Of a stretch of DNA of 64,000 bases, positions 16,019 to 24,757 are shown piece after piece. Under the pieces are notes generated by a model. The model did no database searches. It worked only from the letters and a program-made list of their open reading frames with translations, and was not told where the DNA came from. The translations under genes and the position numbers were made by a program. Every line of letters begins with the position of its first letter. The stretch's first letter is position 1. This stretch comes from Staphylococcus capitis subsp. capitis (GTDB taxonomy: Bacteria; Bacillota; Bacilli; Staphylococcales; Staphylococcaceae): positions 124,001 through 188,000 of the forward strand of contig NZ_CP145263.1 in NCBI RefSeq assembly GCF_040739495.1. The letters run 5' to 3'.

Positions 16019-18382
16019 ATGAAAACAAGACAAAACAAGTATAGTATTCGTAAATTTAGTGTGGGGGCATCATCCATCTTAATCGCAGCTTTATTATTTA
16101 TGGGTGGAGGCTCAGCACAAGCGGCCGAACAAAATCAGGAACAGGGAAATCCTGAGAAGGCAACAGCACAATCTATTGGGGATGAAAATGAAGATTCAAA
16201 TGGGCAACAGGCGACAGAGGATGACACGTCTCAATCAGCTAAAGAAACTACGTCTGAACAGCCAAATGTTGAAAAAGATAATAGCGAAAATGCTAATGAT
16301 AATCAAACAAGCTTACATAATGAAAATAATCAAAACACTGAACAACAAGATTCAGAAACTGAAGAACAAGATACAGCACAAAATACAGAACAAACGAAGT
16401 CTACTGAAGAACAAGGTAAAGAGGAACAAACTTCTGAACAAGATACAACTCAAGATTCAACTAAGTCATCAGATGAACAAGTGGAATCTAGTGAGGATTC
16501 ACAGGTAGATAATAGTAAAGAGGACGCAAATCAAGAGGATGCTGACCAAGCGGACTTAAAATCTGAACAAACAGAAGAACAAACGGATGTTCAAACACAA
16601 CCAACAGAAAAATCTGATGAAGATAAATCAACTCAATCTAAACCAGAAGTGAATCAAAATCAAGAAAGTGAAAAAGATTCATCTGAGACTCAAGATAATC
16701 TAAAACAAGACAATCCAAAAACTGAAGATAAAACAGAAGAAGTATCAAATTCACAAAAAGATTTACAAAAAGATACTCAAAATAACCAACAAAAAGACGA
16801 CTTATCTTCAGATAAAGAGACAACTCAATCAGACAGAGCAGTAAAAAATCAAGCTAAAGAGGAAACTGAAGCGTCTCAAACTGATAAAGATCAAACTCAA
16901 ACTGCGACTGCAACTGCAACAAAACCAAAAGCATCACAACAAGATAAAGAAAATGATGCAGAAGAACAGCAAAAAGTGTCAGCGCAAGACGAAGCAACTT
17001 CAGAAGAGACTCCAGCTGAAACAGATAACCACAAAACTCAAGCATTGAGTGTAAGTGACAAAGCAAATCCTAAATCTGAGAAAGATGAATCATCTAACAA
17101 TGACAAAGATTCTAAAGATGGATTAGGTACGCTTAAGAGTAATGCTGTAGCTACTACAAATAAAAATTCTAAGCAACAAACAACGAAACAACAGAAAGAT
17201 CAAACAAATAAAGCGGCTAAACAAAGCCAATATAAAAATCATGACCCAATCATTTTAGTTCATGGTTTCAATGGTTTCACTGATGATATCAACCCTTCAG
17301 TGCTTGCACATTATTGGGGCGGCGATAAAATGAATATCCGTCAAGATTTAGAAGAGAATGGTTATAAATCTTATGAAGCAAGTATTAGTGCATTTGGTAG
17401 TAACTACGATCGCGCAGTTGAACTATATTACTATATTAAAGGTGGCCGTGTAGATTATGGTGCTGCACATGCTGCGAAATATGGTCATAAACGTTACGGT
17501 AAAACATATGAAGGTGTATACAAAGATTGGAAACCAGGCCAAAAAGTTCATCTTGTTGGACATAGTATGGGTGGTCAAACAATCCGTCAATTAGAAGAGT
17601 TACTAAGAAACGGAAATCCTGAAGAAGTCAAATATCAAAAAGAACATGGTGGCGAAATTTCTCCATTATATAAAGGTAATAATGACAATATGGTTTCTTC
17701 AATCACAACTTTAGGTACACCACATAATGGTACGCACGCATCAGATGAATTAGGTAATGAAGCGCTAGTACGTCAAGTTGTGTATGATTTAGGAAGAGCA
17801 TTCGGTAATAAAAATTCTCGCGTAGACTTTGGATTATCACAATGGGGTCTTAAACAAAAACCAAACGAATCACGTATTGATTATGTGAAGAGAGTTCAAA
17901 AATCTAAATTATGGAAATCTAAAGATAATGGTTTCAATGATTTAACTCGTGATGGTGCGACTGACCTTAACCGTAAAACATCATTAAATCCTAATATTGT
18001 TTATAAAACATATACAGGTGAATCTACGCATAAAGGTCTATTTGGTAGACAAAAAGCAGATTTAAATCTTTTCTTCCCATTCACGGTAACTGCCAATGTT
18101 ATTGGTAAAGCTAAAGAGAAAGAATGGAGAGAAAATGACGGTTTAGTATCAGTTATTTCTTCTCAACATCCATTCAATCAAAAATATGTTGAAGCTACAG
18201 ACCAAAATCAAAAAGGTGTATGGCAAGTGACACCAACTAAACATGACTGGGATCATGTGGACTTTGTTGGACAAGATAGCTCAGATACAGTACGCTCAAG
18301 AGAGGAACTACAACAATTCTGGCATGGACTTGCAGATGATTTAGTTCAAAGTGAAAAACTGACATCAACTAAAAAAGCATAA
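16019..18382 (+). CDS. geh: YSIRK-signal triacylglycerol lipase (Geh family)
   Basis: A 787-aa secreted lipase. It has a YSIRK-type signal (KYSIRKFSVGASSILIAALL, then AQAAEQ), a very long acidic Q/E/S/T-rich propeptide to about residue 400, and a mature alpha/beta-hydrolase domain beginning HDPIILVHGFNGF. The nucleophile is S516 in VGHSMGGQ. The lipase-type lid and calcium region (DNGFNDLTRDGATDLN) and the final WDHVDFVGQD with the catalytic His are present. At ~790 aa it is longer than most staphylococcal lipases (640-690) because of the enlarged propeptide. The ATG at 16019 has the RBS agagaggtg. As in S. aureus and S. epidermidis it lies beside icaC. It is flanked by two PSM-like peptide genes in the same unit. 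Confidence 0.93.
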   Translation: MKTRQNKYSIRKFSVGASSILIAALLFMGGGSAQAAEQNQEQGNPEKATAQSIGDENEDSNGQQATEDDTSQSAKETTSEQPNVEKDNSENANDNQTSLHNENNQNTEQQDSETEEQDTAQNTEQTKSTEEQGKEEQTSEQDTTQDSTKSSDEQVESSEDSQVDNSKEDANQEDADQADLKSEQTEEQTDVQTQPTEKSDEDKSTQSKPEVNQNQESEKDSSETQDNLKQDNPKTEDKTEEVSNSQKDLQKDTQNNQQKDDLSSDKETTQSDRAVKNQAKEETEASQTDKDQTQTATATATKPKASQQDKENDAEEQQKVSAQDEATSEETPAETDNHKTQALSVSDKANPKSEKDESSNNDKDSKDGLGTLKSNAVATTNKNSKQQTTKQQKDQTNKAAKQSQYKNHDPIILVHGFNGFTDDINPSVLAHYWGGDKMNIRQDLEENGYKSYEASISAFGSNYDRAVELYYYIKGGRVDYGAAHAAKYGHKRYGKTYEGVYKDWKPGQKVHLVGHSMGGQTIRQLEELLRNGNPEEVKYQKEHGGEISPLYKGNNDNMVSSITTLGTPHNGTHASDELGNEALVRQVVYDLGRAFGNKNSRVDFGLSQWGLKQKPNESRIDYVKRVQKSKLWKSKDNGFNDLTRDGATDLNRKTSLNPNIVYKTYTGESTHKGLFGRQKADLNLFFPFTVTANVIGKAKEKEWRENDGLVSVISSQHPFNQKYVEATDQNQKGVWQVTPTKHDWDHVDFVGQDSSDTVRSREELQQFWHGLADDLVQSEKLTSTKKA

Positions 18383-18429
18383 CGATGAAACATGAATTTT
18401 AAAAAATTATTTAAAAAGGAGTGAATCCA

Positions 18430-18495
18430 ATGACAGGTGATGTATTCCAATTAATCGGCTCATTTTTCAAAGTCTTAAAAACATTATTCTCATAA
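18430..18495 (+). CDS. PSM-like amphipathic peptide 2 (21 aa)
   Basis: A 21-aa ORF starting MTGDVFQLIGSFF and ending KTLFS, 47 nt after the lipase stop, with a strong RBS (aaaggagtg) 6 nt before the ATG. It has no signal peptide. V5, F6, L8, I9, F12, F13, V15, L16, L19 and F20 form one face and D4, Q7, S11, K14, K17 and T18 the other, so a strongly amphipathic helix of net charge about +1 is expected. This is the profile of alpha-type PSMs. It is followed directly by a strong terminator, so it is the last gene of the lipase unit. Confidence 0.6.
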   Translation: MTGDVFQLIGSFFKVLKTLFS

Positions 18496-18514
18496 TGAGA
18501 TAACTGCTTTACAT

Positions 18515-18566
18515 AAAGCCTCCCACAGAGATCCAGTTATTATATCTCTGTGGGAGGCTTTTTCAA
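18515..18566. terminator. Strong terminator between the lipase unit and icaC
   Basis: A perfect 18-bp stem (18515-18532 with 18544-18561) is followed by Ts on the plus strand. On the minus strand it ends 3-10 nt past the icaC stop, so it may serve both units. Confidence 0.95.
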
Positions 18567-18568
18567 CA

Positions 18569-19642
18569 TTAGTGTGATTTCCAACTAGGTTGATAGTTAT
18601 TAAATTGTAGCTTATACGGTTGTTTGCCAATAACAAATCTAAAAATATAAAATTCTCTTAACATCATGCCAACACCAATACATATTCCGATAATCATTAA
18701 CAAGGAAACCGCTAAGAAGACGACCGTGTTATCTTCAAAGATATTGGTATAAGCAAATAGTGAATCTAAGATAATTGGATGTAATAAATAGATGAAAAAC
18801 GAAAATGCGCTTATCATTTGAACCGTGTTTAATAGCATCGTTTTAAAATGCGCACAAATGCCAATAAGCACAAAGAACATAATACTATTGTATAACGTAA
18901 GTGAATAAGTGAAGCTGGTTACATTCCAATAATCATCACCTGAAAGTGCTATAAATAATACATATGAACCTAAAGCTAACATAATCATGATAACGAGATA
19001 TTTTTCTAAGAATGATAGGACACGTTGATAGTTATATCCTATGAAACCACCTAAAAAGAAATAGAAAATCCATCCTAATATCATCGTATTTTCACTTAAA
19101 GGATAGTAATGTTTTACAAATGTATGGAAAGCATCACTATGATTAAAGTAGTATAAAAATGTTTGTTGTACTACAAATGCTAATACTAATAATATCTTAC
19201 TGTTAAACAGTTTATAATTAATTTTATAAATTAAATAAGATAATATGAAGAATTGCATGATGATAATGATGAAATAACCATACCATTGCCCTAATATTAC
19301 ATTTTCAAAAAATTGCTTTTTGAAAGAAGAAGCAGTCAATAATGATTCACTATAACTATAGAATAATCCCACTAATAAATATGGAATAAAAATATATTTG
19401 AACCGAGAAATCAAATATTGTACGCTTACAGATTTATAATTTAATGTTGTTAGCAACTGTGATAATACAATAAAACTTGGAGTTCCAAAGATAACAATAT
19501 TCCGAATATAATATTGTAGAACAAGAGAACTCCCTGACAAATGTTCATGTTCTAGTGTGATTTGAGTCAATAAGTGTGTCACTATAATAATGATGCAAAT
19601 AAAAGTACGTAAATATACTAATTCAAGTCTATTTTTATTCAT
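18569..19642 (-). CDS. icaC: IcaC, PIA/PNAG O-succinyltransferase or exporter
   Basis: A 357-aa polytopic membrane protein with about ten hydrophobic segments, of the acyltransferase-3 family. It is the last gene of icaADBC and overlaps icaB by 8 nt. It was first viewed as the exporter of the beta-1,6-linked N-acetylglucosamine polymer and later proposed to O-succinylate it. The N terminus [27 protein letters not shown] is typical. The frame is intact and full length. The short simple tracts in which icaC phase variation occurs in S. aureus are not obviously expanded here. Confidence 0.95.
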   Translation of the reverse strand: MNKNRLELVYLRTFICIIIIVTHLLTQITLEHEHLSGSSLVLQYYIRNIVIFGTPSFIVLSQLLTTLNYKSVSVQYLISRFKYIFIPYLLVGLFYSYSESLLTASSFKKQFFENVILGQWYGYFIIIIMQFFILSYLIYKINYKLFNSKILLVLAFVVQQTFLYYFNHSDAFHTFVKHYYPLSENTMILGWIFYFFLGGFIGYNYQRVLSFLEKYLVIMIMLALGSYVLFIALSGDDYWNVTSFTYSLTLYNSIMFFVLIGICAHFKTMLLNTVQMISAFSFFIYLLHPIILDSLFAYTNIFEDNTVVFLAVSLLMIIGICIGVGMMLREFYIFRFVIGKQPYKLQFNNYQPSWKSH

Positions 19643-20498
19643 GGAAACCGTCCCATTTCTTAATTAAAGTTTCGAATGCGTCGTTACTTACTAAAATACG
19701 TGGAATTTTATAATTATTATCATGAGGAGTGACTGCTTGCTCCTTCAATGTAAATCCGTATTTCATACCTGCATCTTTAGAAGCTTGAATTTTACTATTA
19801 TTGATTAGACCGTAGGGGTAAGCAATGGCATGTTGTGTTTTACCAAACTTCGATTTTAGTTCATCTTCACTTACTTCAATGTCTTTAGTAGCAGACACAT
19901 TAGACGCCTCTAGAAATTTAGATTTATTTCCTTTCTTAAGAGAATGTAAATCATTCGTGTGTGTTTCAAAGTCCCAAAGTCCTGAACGATACATTTTTGA
20001 TAATTGAGGCTGCGTGATCATATCCAAATTATGAAAATTCTTCTCTCCAACGTGTCCTGTAATCACGAAGCCAGTTGCAGGAATTTTATATTTTTTTAGT
20101 ACTGGATAAGCATTTTGATAAATTGTCTTATCCATATCATCGAAATTTATCCATACGCTACGCTTTGGAAACTTCCCTTTCTGTTTATACTTCAAAAACT
20201 CTTTCAAAGTAAGAAACTTTGCATCATGTTTCTTAAGCCACTTGATTTGTGATTCAAATTCTTTATCTGTCACACTATAATTTTTAATTTCCTTACTACT
20301 AGAGAAAATCGTAATAAAGTCATTTAACGGGTCATTTTTTCTCACTCTGTGATAGTTTAACGCTAAAGCGCTATTCTTCTTATACTTTAACTTCTTGTGG
20401 TCTTCATCGGCTTGTGCATAATGATGAAAGCTAGGTGTTACATTCGTCATTACTAACATCACTACTAAGCTAATGAAGATGAATTTGAAAGGTTTCAT
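19635..20498 (-). CDS. icaB: IcaB, PIA/PNAG N-deacetylase
   Basis: A 287-aa secreted polysaccharide deacetylase. It has a signal peptide ([24 protein letters not shown]...AQA), then [16 protein letters not shown], the metal/catalytic motif [10 protein letters not shown] (Asp-Asp), the metal ligands in [12 protein letters not shown] (H-x3-H), and [11 protein letters not shown]. It removes a fraction of acetyl groups from surface PNAG, giving the polymer positive charge needed for retention and biofilm. It overlaps icaD by 4 nt and icaC by 8 nt. Full length. Confidence 0.96.
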   Translation of the reverse strand: MKPFKFIFISLVVMLVMTNVTPSFHHYAQADEDHKKLKYKKNSALALNYHRVRKNDPLNDFITIFSSSKEIKNYSVTDKEFESQIKWLKKHDAKFLTLKEFLKYKQKGKFPKRSVWINFDDMDKTIYQNAYPVLKKYKIPATGFVITGHVGEKNFHNLDMITQPQLSKMYRSGLWDFETHTNDLHSLKKGNKSKFLEASNVSATKDIEVSEDELKSKFGKTQHAIAYPYGLINNSKIQASKDAGMKYGFTLKEQAVTPHDNNYKIPRILVSNDAFETLIKKWDGFHE

Positions 20499-20800
20499 AC
20501 TTCACGACCTTTCTTAATTTTTTGGAAAATCAAACTATATGTGAAGAATAGGAAAATGATAATTGAAAATAATCCCATTAATTCAAAAATCTTATAAATT
20601 TCAATATTCTCCACGTTAAGAGCGATACGTATTGTTATCACACTTTCCACTTGAGAATTGATTAGCGTTCCGATATATACAATCATAACGACTACGCAAT
20701 AAATCCAAAATGCACAAGATATCGCAATGAATAAGCTCTCCCTAACTATATTCAACGACGATTTTACCGTTGGATATTTCCTCTGTCTGGGCTTGACCAT
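20495..20800 (-). CDS. icaD: IcaD, accessory subunit of the PNAG synthase
   Basis: A 101-aa protein with two transmembrane segments ([22 protein letters not shown] and [21 protein letters not shown]) and short charged ends, as in S. epidermidis and S. aureus IcaD. It raises the activity of the IcaA glycosyltransferase at the membrane. It overlaps the 3' end of icaA by 37 nt, the arrangement conserved in other ica operons. Confidence 0.95.
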   Translation of the reverse strand: MVKPRQRKYPTVKSSLNIVRESLFIAISCAFWIYCVVVMIVYIGTLINSQVESVITIRIALNVENIEIYKIFELMGLFSIIIFLFFTYSLIFQKIKKGREV

Positions 20801-22002
20801 GTAGCATAGCCACCTTTCTTTCTTTTTAATGCTTTAGGAAATGCGAAAATGACAACGGCGGCATTGATAATCCAATAGATTGTCGGATACCAACTCACAA
20901 ATATTAAACCAGCGATATTTTTCTTTTCGTAGCGACTGTCTATAAACAAAGCAACTGTAAATTGAATAATATTGATAAAGGTCATCGTAAATGATGATAG
21001 GAAAAATATTGAAAAACTATACTTCAAATATGTGTAATCTAAGAAGTTTGCTGTCATTAATAGAAATGCTAAGTACAGCAAAATCATATAAACCCAAATA
21101 ATTGAAAATATTTGTTCAAACATGAGGATATAGAGCGATAATTTCTTAGATTTCATTGTTGCCCAAAAATCTCTTAATAGAACTTCATGTCCACCTTGAG
21201 CCCATCGCAAACGTTGTTTCCATAGCCCCCCAATTGTTTCAGGTACTAACATCCGACACATGGCACGTGGTTCATAATTAATACGAAAATCTGCAAGATG
21301 CAGTTTCCACGAAACAGCAATATCCTCAGTAATCATATCAGTATCCCAGTAACCAACTTCTTTAAGTGCACTTTTTTTAAATAATGTAAACACTCCAGAA
21401 ATAGTATTAATGGCACCAGCAAGTGATTGACTACGTTTGATACATCCAATTAAGCTTGCGTATTCTATCGTCTGAATTTTCCCCAATATAGAACTTTTAT
21501 TGCGTATACGTGGATTACCTGTAACAGCACCTAGTTTAGGATCTTGTTTAAAGTTATCCATCATATAATATGGCGCATCTTGATTTACGATTGTGTCTGC
21601 ATCCAAACACATGATGTAATCATATGAAGAATGTTTGACGCCTTCGTTTAAAGCGTTAGCTTTTCCTCTATTAACCTGTAAATCAACAAATTTAAAGTCG
21701 TGATGTTGCTTCATCTCATAAATAATTTCAGCGGTATTATCTGAACTACCATCATTTATGATGATGATTTCTTTTTTTGGATAGTTGAGAGCCAACACAT
21801 TTGACAGTGTATCTCTAACAGTTTCGCTCTCGTTGTAACAGGCCAGCAAGAAAGAGATACCTTCAATCTGGTCCTTGTTTTTAGAGATTACTTTTTTCTT
21901 ACTAAAAGGTAATTCTTTAGTGAAAAAGTAATAAAACGCCCCAACAATCCAGTAAATGGACATAAAAATGGGGTAAAAAAGTAAAAAGTTAAAAAATTGC
22001 AA
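20764..22002 (-). CDS. icaA: IcaA, poly-N-acetylglucosamine synthase
   Basis: A 412-aa family-2 glycosyltransferase that polymerises UDP-GlcNAc into beta-1,6-PNAG (PIA). Visible are the N-terminal membrane segment, then [21 protein letters not shown], the D-x-D motif [31 protein letters not shown] (the ED of the TED motif), the Q-x-x-R-W motif [11 protein letters not shown], and three to four C-terminal membrane helices. The start is the TTG at 22000-22002, matching the conserved [11 protein letters not shown]. It is the first gene of icaADBC, divergent from icaR across a 164-nt region. Confidence 0.97.
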   Translation of the reverse strand: MQFFNFLLFYPIFMSIYWIVGAFYYFFTKELPFSKKKVISKNKDQIEGISFLLACYNESETVRDTLSNVLALNYPKKEIIIINDGSSDNTAEIIYEMKQHHDFKFVDLQVNRGKANALNEGVKHSSYDYIMCLDADTIVNQDAPYYMMDNFKQDPKLGAVTGNPRIRNKSSILGKIQTIEYASLIGCIKRSQSLAGAINTISGVFTLFKKSALKEVGYWDTDMITEDIAVSWKLHLADFRINYEPRAMCRMLVPETIGGLWKQRLRWAQGGHEVLLRDFWATMKSKKLSLYILMFEQIFSIIWVYMILLYLAFLLMTANFLDYTYLKYSFSIFFLSSFTMTFINIIQFTVALFIDSRYEKKNIAGLIFVSWYPTIYWIINAAVVIFAFPKALKRKKGGYATWSSPDRGNIQR

Positions 22003-22166
22003 CTTATCTACCTACCTTTCGTTAGTTAGGTTGTATCGCATATCTAATCGAAAGTGTTTCAATTTGCAATAGAATGTTGTTATACTTGAACAGTAATATT
22101 TGTAATTTTAACTTAATTTTCCTGTAATATAACGAATTTAAATTAAATAAGGGGGAGATTTTAGAA
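22003..22166. promoter_or_regulatory. icaA-icaR divergent regulatory region
   Basis: A 164-nt AT-rich spacer with outward promoters. On the minus strand attaca / N16 / tataac fits an icaA promoter, and on the plus strand taatat (22124-22129) fits an icaR -10. The IcaR operator is expected next to the icaA start by analogy with S. aureus and S. epidermidis. The icaR leader ends in the RBS gggggag. Confidence 0.7.
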
Positions 22167-22727
22167 TTGAAGAATAAGATTATTGATAATGCAATAACCT
22201 TATTTTCTGAAAAGGGGTATTACGGTACTACACTTGATGATATCGCTAAAAGTGTAAACATCAAGAAAGCGAGTTTATACTATCATTATGACAACAAAGA
22301 AGAAATTTACCGTAAAAGCGTAGAAAACTGTTTTAATTACTTTAAAACTTTCATTCTTGAGAGCAACAACGATTCTAACTACTCTATAGATGGGCTTTAC
22401 CAGTTTTTATTTGAATTTATATTTGATATTGATGAAAGGTATATCAGGTTATACGTCCAATTATCCAGTGCACCAGAAGAGTTATCTTCAGAGATCCATA
22501 ATCATCTCTTTGGAGTTAATGAAGTGCTAGATAGTGAAATTATAAAATATTATGATCCCTCCAATATATCTATGGGTAAAGAAGATTTTCAAAATTTGAT
22601 ACTCCTTTTTTTAGAGAGTTGGTATCTGAGAGCGTCCTTTTCACAAAGATTTGGGGTTACTGAAGAAAATAAGAATTGCTATAAAGACCAAGTACATTCT
22701 TTATTAAATGTGTTTATAAAAAAATAA
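22167..22727 (+). CDS. icaR: IcaR, TetR-type repressor of the ica operon
   Basis: A 186-aa TetR-family repressor. The DNA-binding domain reads [44 protein letters not shown], and the C-terminal part has [24 protein letters not shown] and [20 protein letters not shown], close to S. epidermidis and S. aureus IcaR. Translation starts at a TTG (22167-22169), as is known for S. aureus icaR, 5 nt after gggggag. It represses icaADBC. No own terminator is seen until 23071-23107, so its mRNA may carry a ~380-nt 3' UTR, which is itself a regulatory feature in S. aureus. Confidence 0.95.
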   Translation: MKNKIIDNAITLFSEKGYYGTTLDDIAKSVNIKKASLYYHYDNKEEIYRKSVENCFNYFKTFILESNNDSNYSIDGLYQFLFEFIFDIDERYIRLYVQLSSAPEELSSEIHNHLFGVNEVLDSEIIKYYDPSNISMGKEDFQNLILLFLESWYLRASFSQRFGVTEENKNCYKDQVHSLLNVFIKK

Positions 22728-22805
22728 TTTTGGTAACTAGTATGTAATAAATCTCTTATTTTTATAAGGAATTGCATTGCATATTTTTTTGAAACCAAAA
22801 AATAG

Positions 22806-23107
22806 TTGACAATATATAAAAATTGAGACTCTAAAGTTATAGCTAATAAAATTCGAATTTTATATAATTACTTGGAGATTTGAATAATTCAAATTTAATA
22901 AGAGTTGTTCATAAGTGTGATTTTAGTATTTCAAAATTTGATCGTGAACCTAGTTATAGTTAAGTTAAAATTATAGAGGCTTAATTAAGATTGTTAAATT
23001 CATATATAATCGAAAACAGCCTATAAACATGAGTCATAGACATTTAGTTAATAAAATTTATAATATATTTGAGCATCTACAATCGTCATTGTGGGTGCTC
23101 TTTTTTT
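22806..23107 (+). ncRNA. Possible ica-linked non-coding RNA or icaR 3' UTR
   Basis: The 22728-23262 gap is non-coding. It contains a perfect TTGACA (22806-22811) with a weak -10 (tctaaa, 18-nt spacer) and a convincing terminator (23071-23100 stem, then T7), giving a potential ~270-nt RNA. S. epidermidis has the long ncRNA IcaZ downstream of icaR that acts on icaR mRNA, and S. aureus icaR has a long 3' UTR that pairs with the RBS. Which model applies here cannot be told. No UCCCC anti-RBS tract is present, although aaatctc (22750-22756) can pair with gagattt of the icaR leader. Confidence 0.5.
23071..23107 (+). terminator. Terminator downstream of icaR
   Basis: A stem gagcatctacaat / attgtgggtgctc with short mismatches, then seven Ts. 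Confidence 0.88.
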
Positions 23108-23262
23108 AAAATTTTTAAAAATAAAAGTTAATTAAGCAATTTAATTACAAGTCAATGATGTAAAAATATAGTAAAAATTATGTAACATAAATGAAATAAT
23201 TAAAAATCTGTGATAACGTAGAATATGTAGAATTCAAAATTTCTGAAAGGGGTTACAGTTTA

Positions 23263-23907
23263 ATGAAGAAAGTCACTTTATTAAGTAGTGCAGTATTAGC
23301 AGGTACGATTGCTTTATCAAGCGTAACAGGAGTAGCAAATGCGAGCGACTATCATCATGGCAACTTCGCTACTTATAAGGAAAAAGTTGAATCACTAAAA
23401 AAATTAAAAAAAGATGGAGCTATTAGTAATAAAGAATATAAAGGTAAAATGGAAGCTTTAAAAGAGTTTGATAAACAAGGACGTACGAATATGGGATCTA
23501 GACCATATGGTGGTATGCCTCCTAAAGGTATGACTAGTGAGCAATACCGTGAATTAGAATATAATGTTGGTAATGCTAATGAGATGCCTAACTCAGTATT
23601 TAACAAGAGAATAGATCGTGAAACACAGAAAATTGCAGATAAATATAAAACTACGATTTATGCACCTCAAAAGACGTTCAAACCACATACTCAACAAACT
23701 AAACAAGGGGACCGTCCATATGGTGGTGTAGCACCTAAAGGAATGACAAACGCTCAATACGCAGAATTAGAGAAAAAAGTAGGAAATGCATCACAAATGT
23801 CTAAAAAAGCATTTGCGAAAAAAGTAGACCAAGAAACACAAAAAATTGCAGATAAATATAAAACTACGATTTATGCACCTCATAAAACGTTCAAACCACA
23901 TAAATAA
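23263..23907 (+). CDS. Secreted protein with two tandem repeats, unknown function
   Basis: A 214-aa protein with a signal peptide (MKKVTLLSSAVLAGTIALS...ANA-SD). A SHOCT-like helix pair follows (YKEKVESLKKLKKDGAISNKEYKGKMEALKEF), then two ~56-residue repeats, each opening RPYGG-x-x-PKGMT and closing with QKIADKYKTTIYAP and KTFKPH. The last ~70 nt of the repeats are almost identical at DNA level, which suggests recent duplication or gene conversion. There is no LPXTG or membrane anchor, so it is probably released or held by charge (very basic). The RBS is gaaaggggt. I do not recognise a function. Confidence 0.85.
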   Translation: MKKVTLLSSAVLAGTIALSSVTGVANASDYHHGNFATYKEKVESLKKLKKDGAISNKEYKGKMEALKEFDKQGRTNMGSRPYGGMPPKGMTSEQYRELEYNVGNANEMPNSVFNKRIDRETQKIADKYKTTIYAPQKTFKPHTQQTKQGDRPYGGVAPKGMTNAQYAELEKKVGNASQMSKKAFAKKVDQETQKIADKYKTTIYAPHKTFKPHK

Positions 23908-24090
23908 ATAATCACAAAAGTAAACAATGTGATTTAATTAAGTAAGTCATAGTGTGTGACATTTAGATAAGGACCATGAAGATAATTTTCAAAATTATGT
24001 TTCTGACCCAATTCTAAAAACATGCTATGGCTTTTTATATAATAGAAAACTAATCTTAAAATATATACCATATAATAGAAGAAACACGTT

Positions 24091-24116
24091 CAATTTGATT
24101 TTGCAAAATCAAATTG
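24091..24116. repeat. Perfect 26-bp palindrome
   Basis: CAATTTGATTTTG followed by its exact reverse complement, with no loop, lies 9 nt from the terminator of the tRNA-like gene. There is no T-run on either side, so it may be a protein-binding site or a cruciform rather than a terminator. Confidence 0.8.
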
Positions 24117-24124
24117 CAAACAAA

Positions 24125-24159
24125 AAAGGGCAGGTTCTTGTAATAAGAACTTGCCCTTT
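24125..24159 (-). terminator. Terminator of the tRNA-Ser-like gene
   Basis: A 15-bp stem with one G-T pair (24125-24139 with 24145-24159) is followed on the minus strand by TTT and T-rich sequence, 10 nt past the tRNA-like 3' end. Confidence 0.92.
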
Positions 24160-24169
24160 AATAAAGTAG

Positions 24170-24259
24170 CGGAGGGAGAAGGATTTGAACCAACGCGAGC
24201 TAAAAGCTCCTACCAATCACGAATGATTGGCCTCTTAAGCCAGACTTGAGTATCCCTCC
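24170..24259 (-). tRNA. Serine-tRNA-like gene, degenerate
   Basis: A 90-nt class II tRNA-like sequence. It has a perfect acceptor stem (GGAGGGA with TCCCTCC), the TACTCAAGT D-region typical of tRNA-Ser, a D-stem CTC/GAG, a long variable arm (GAGCT-TTT-AGCTC) and TTCAAAT in the T-loop. Two parts are abnormal. The anticodon arm has a 5-bp stem with an 8-nt loop (CATTCGTG), so no normal anticodon can be read. The T-stem (GTTGG with CCTTC) has two mismatches. CCA is not encoded. A near-consensus promoter and terminator flank it, so it is surely transcribed. It could be a pseudo-tRNA with another role. Confidence 0.7.
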
Positions 24260-24277
24260 AAAATCAGAACATTAACT

Positions 24278-24306
24278 ATTATAAAACGCTCATATTCTTT
24301 TGTAAA
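24278..24306 (-). promoter_or_regulatory. Promoter of the tRNA-Ser-like gene
   Basis: On the minus strand TTTACA (24306-24301), a 17-nt spacer and a perfect TATAAT (24283-24278). The expected start is ~10-12 nt before the acceptor stem. Confidence 0.85.
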
Positions 24307-24358
24307 GAGAAAATGTTATTTTCTTTAAATTTATGTAAATACCAATTTCATACACTCA

Positions 24359-24490
24359 TTAATTCCATTGTTTAAATACCTTAACTAGACCAATAATTAA
24401 ATAGTAAATAAGATCTATAATAATATCCACAAACCACCAAAACCATTCAAATTTTCGTTTTTTCTTTTTCTCTGTGGGTGTTGAACTCAT
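24359..24490 (-). CDS. Small membrane protein, 43 aa
   Basis: A short ORF with the strong RBS aggaggataat before the ATG at 24490. A basic N terminus (SSTPTEKKKKRK) precedes an aromatic-rich segment (FEWFWWFV) and one hydrophobic helix (IIIDLIYYLIIGLVKVF), ending KQWN. It is probably inserted with the N terminus inside. It lies 50 nt upstream of the promoter of the tRNA-like gene on the same strand. Function unknown. Confidence 0.65.
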   Translation of the reverse strand: MSSTPTEKKKKRKFEWFWWFVDIIIDLIYYLIIGLVKVFKQWN

Positions 24491-24757
24491 TATTATCCTC
24501 CTATTTTAATACTGAAATAAACATAACAGTTACAATGTGATTTTTCAAAAGTCGTCGTTAATATTTATTTCAATAGGGAAGATAAATAAGTAATTAGCAC
24601 GTGTTGTCACAAAATAGACAAAAATTATGAATATGCATTTCAATTTATCTATATTAAAAAGTATTTTAATTAATCATTTTACAATTGGCTTAATACCACG
24701 TCATCTAAAATTGTCTTAATTTTATTATAATGAAAACAAAATGAAAGCTTATGATAC

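Noticed and set aside
16104..17066. Alternative-frame ORFs inside the lipase propeptide on both strands
   Set aside because: They arise from the low-complexity CAA/GAA-rich coding sequence and lack start signals.
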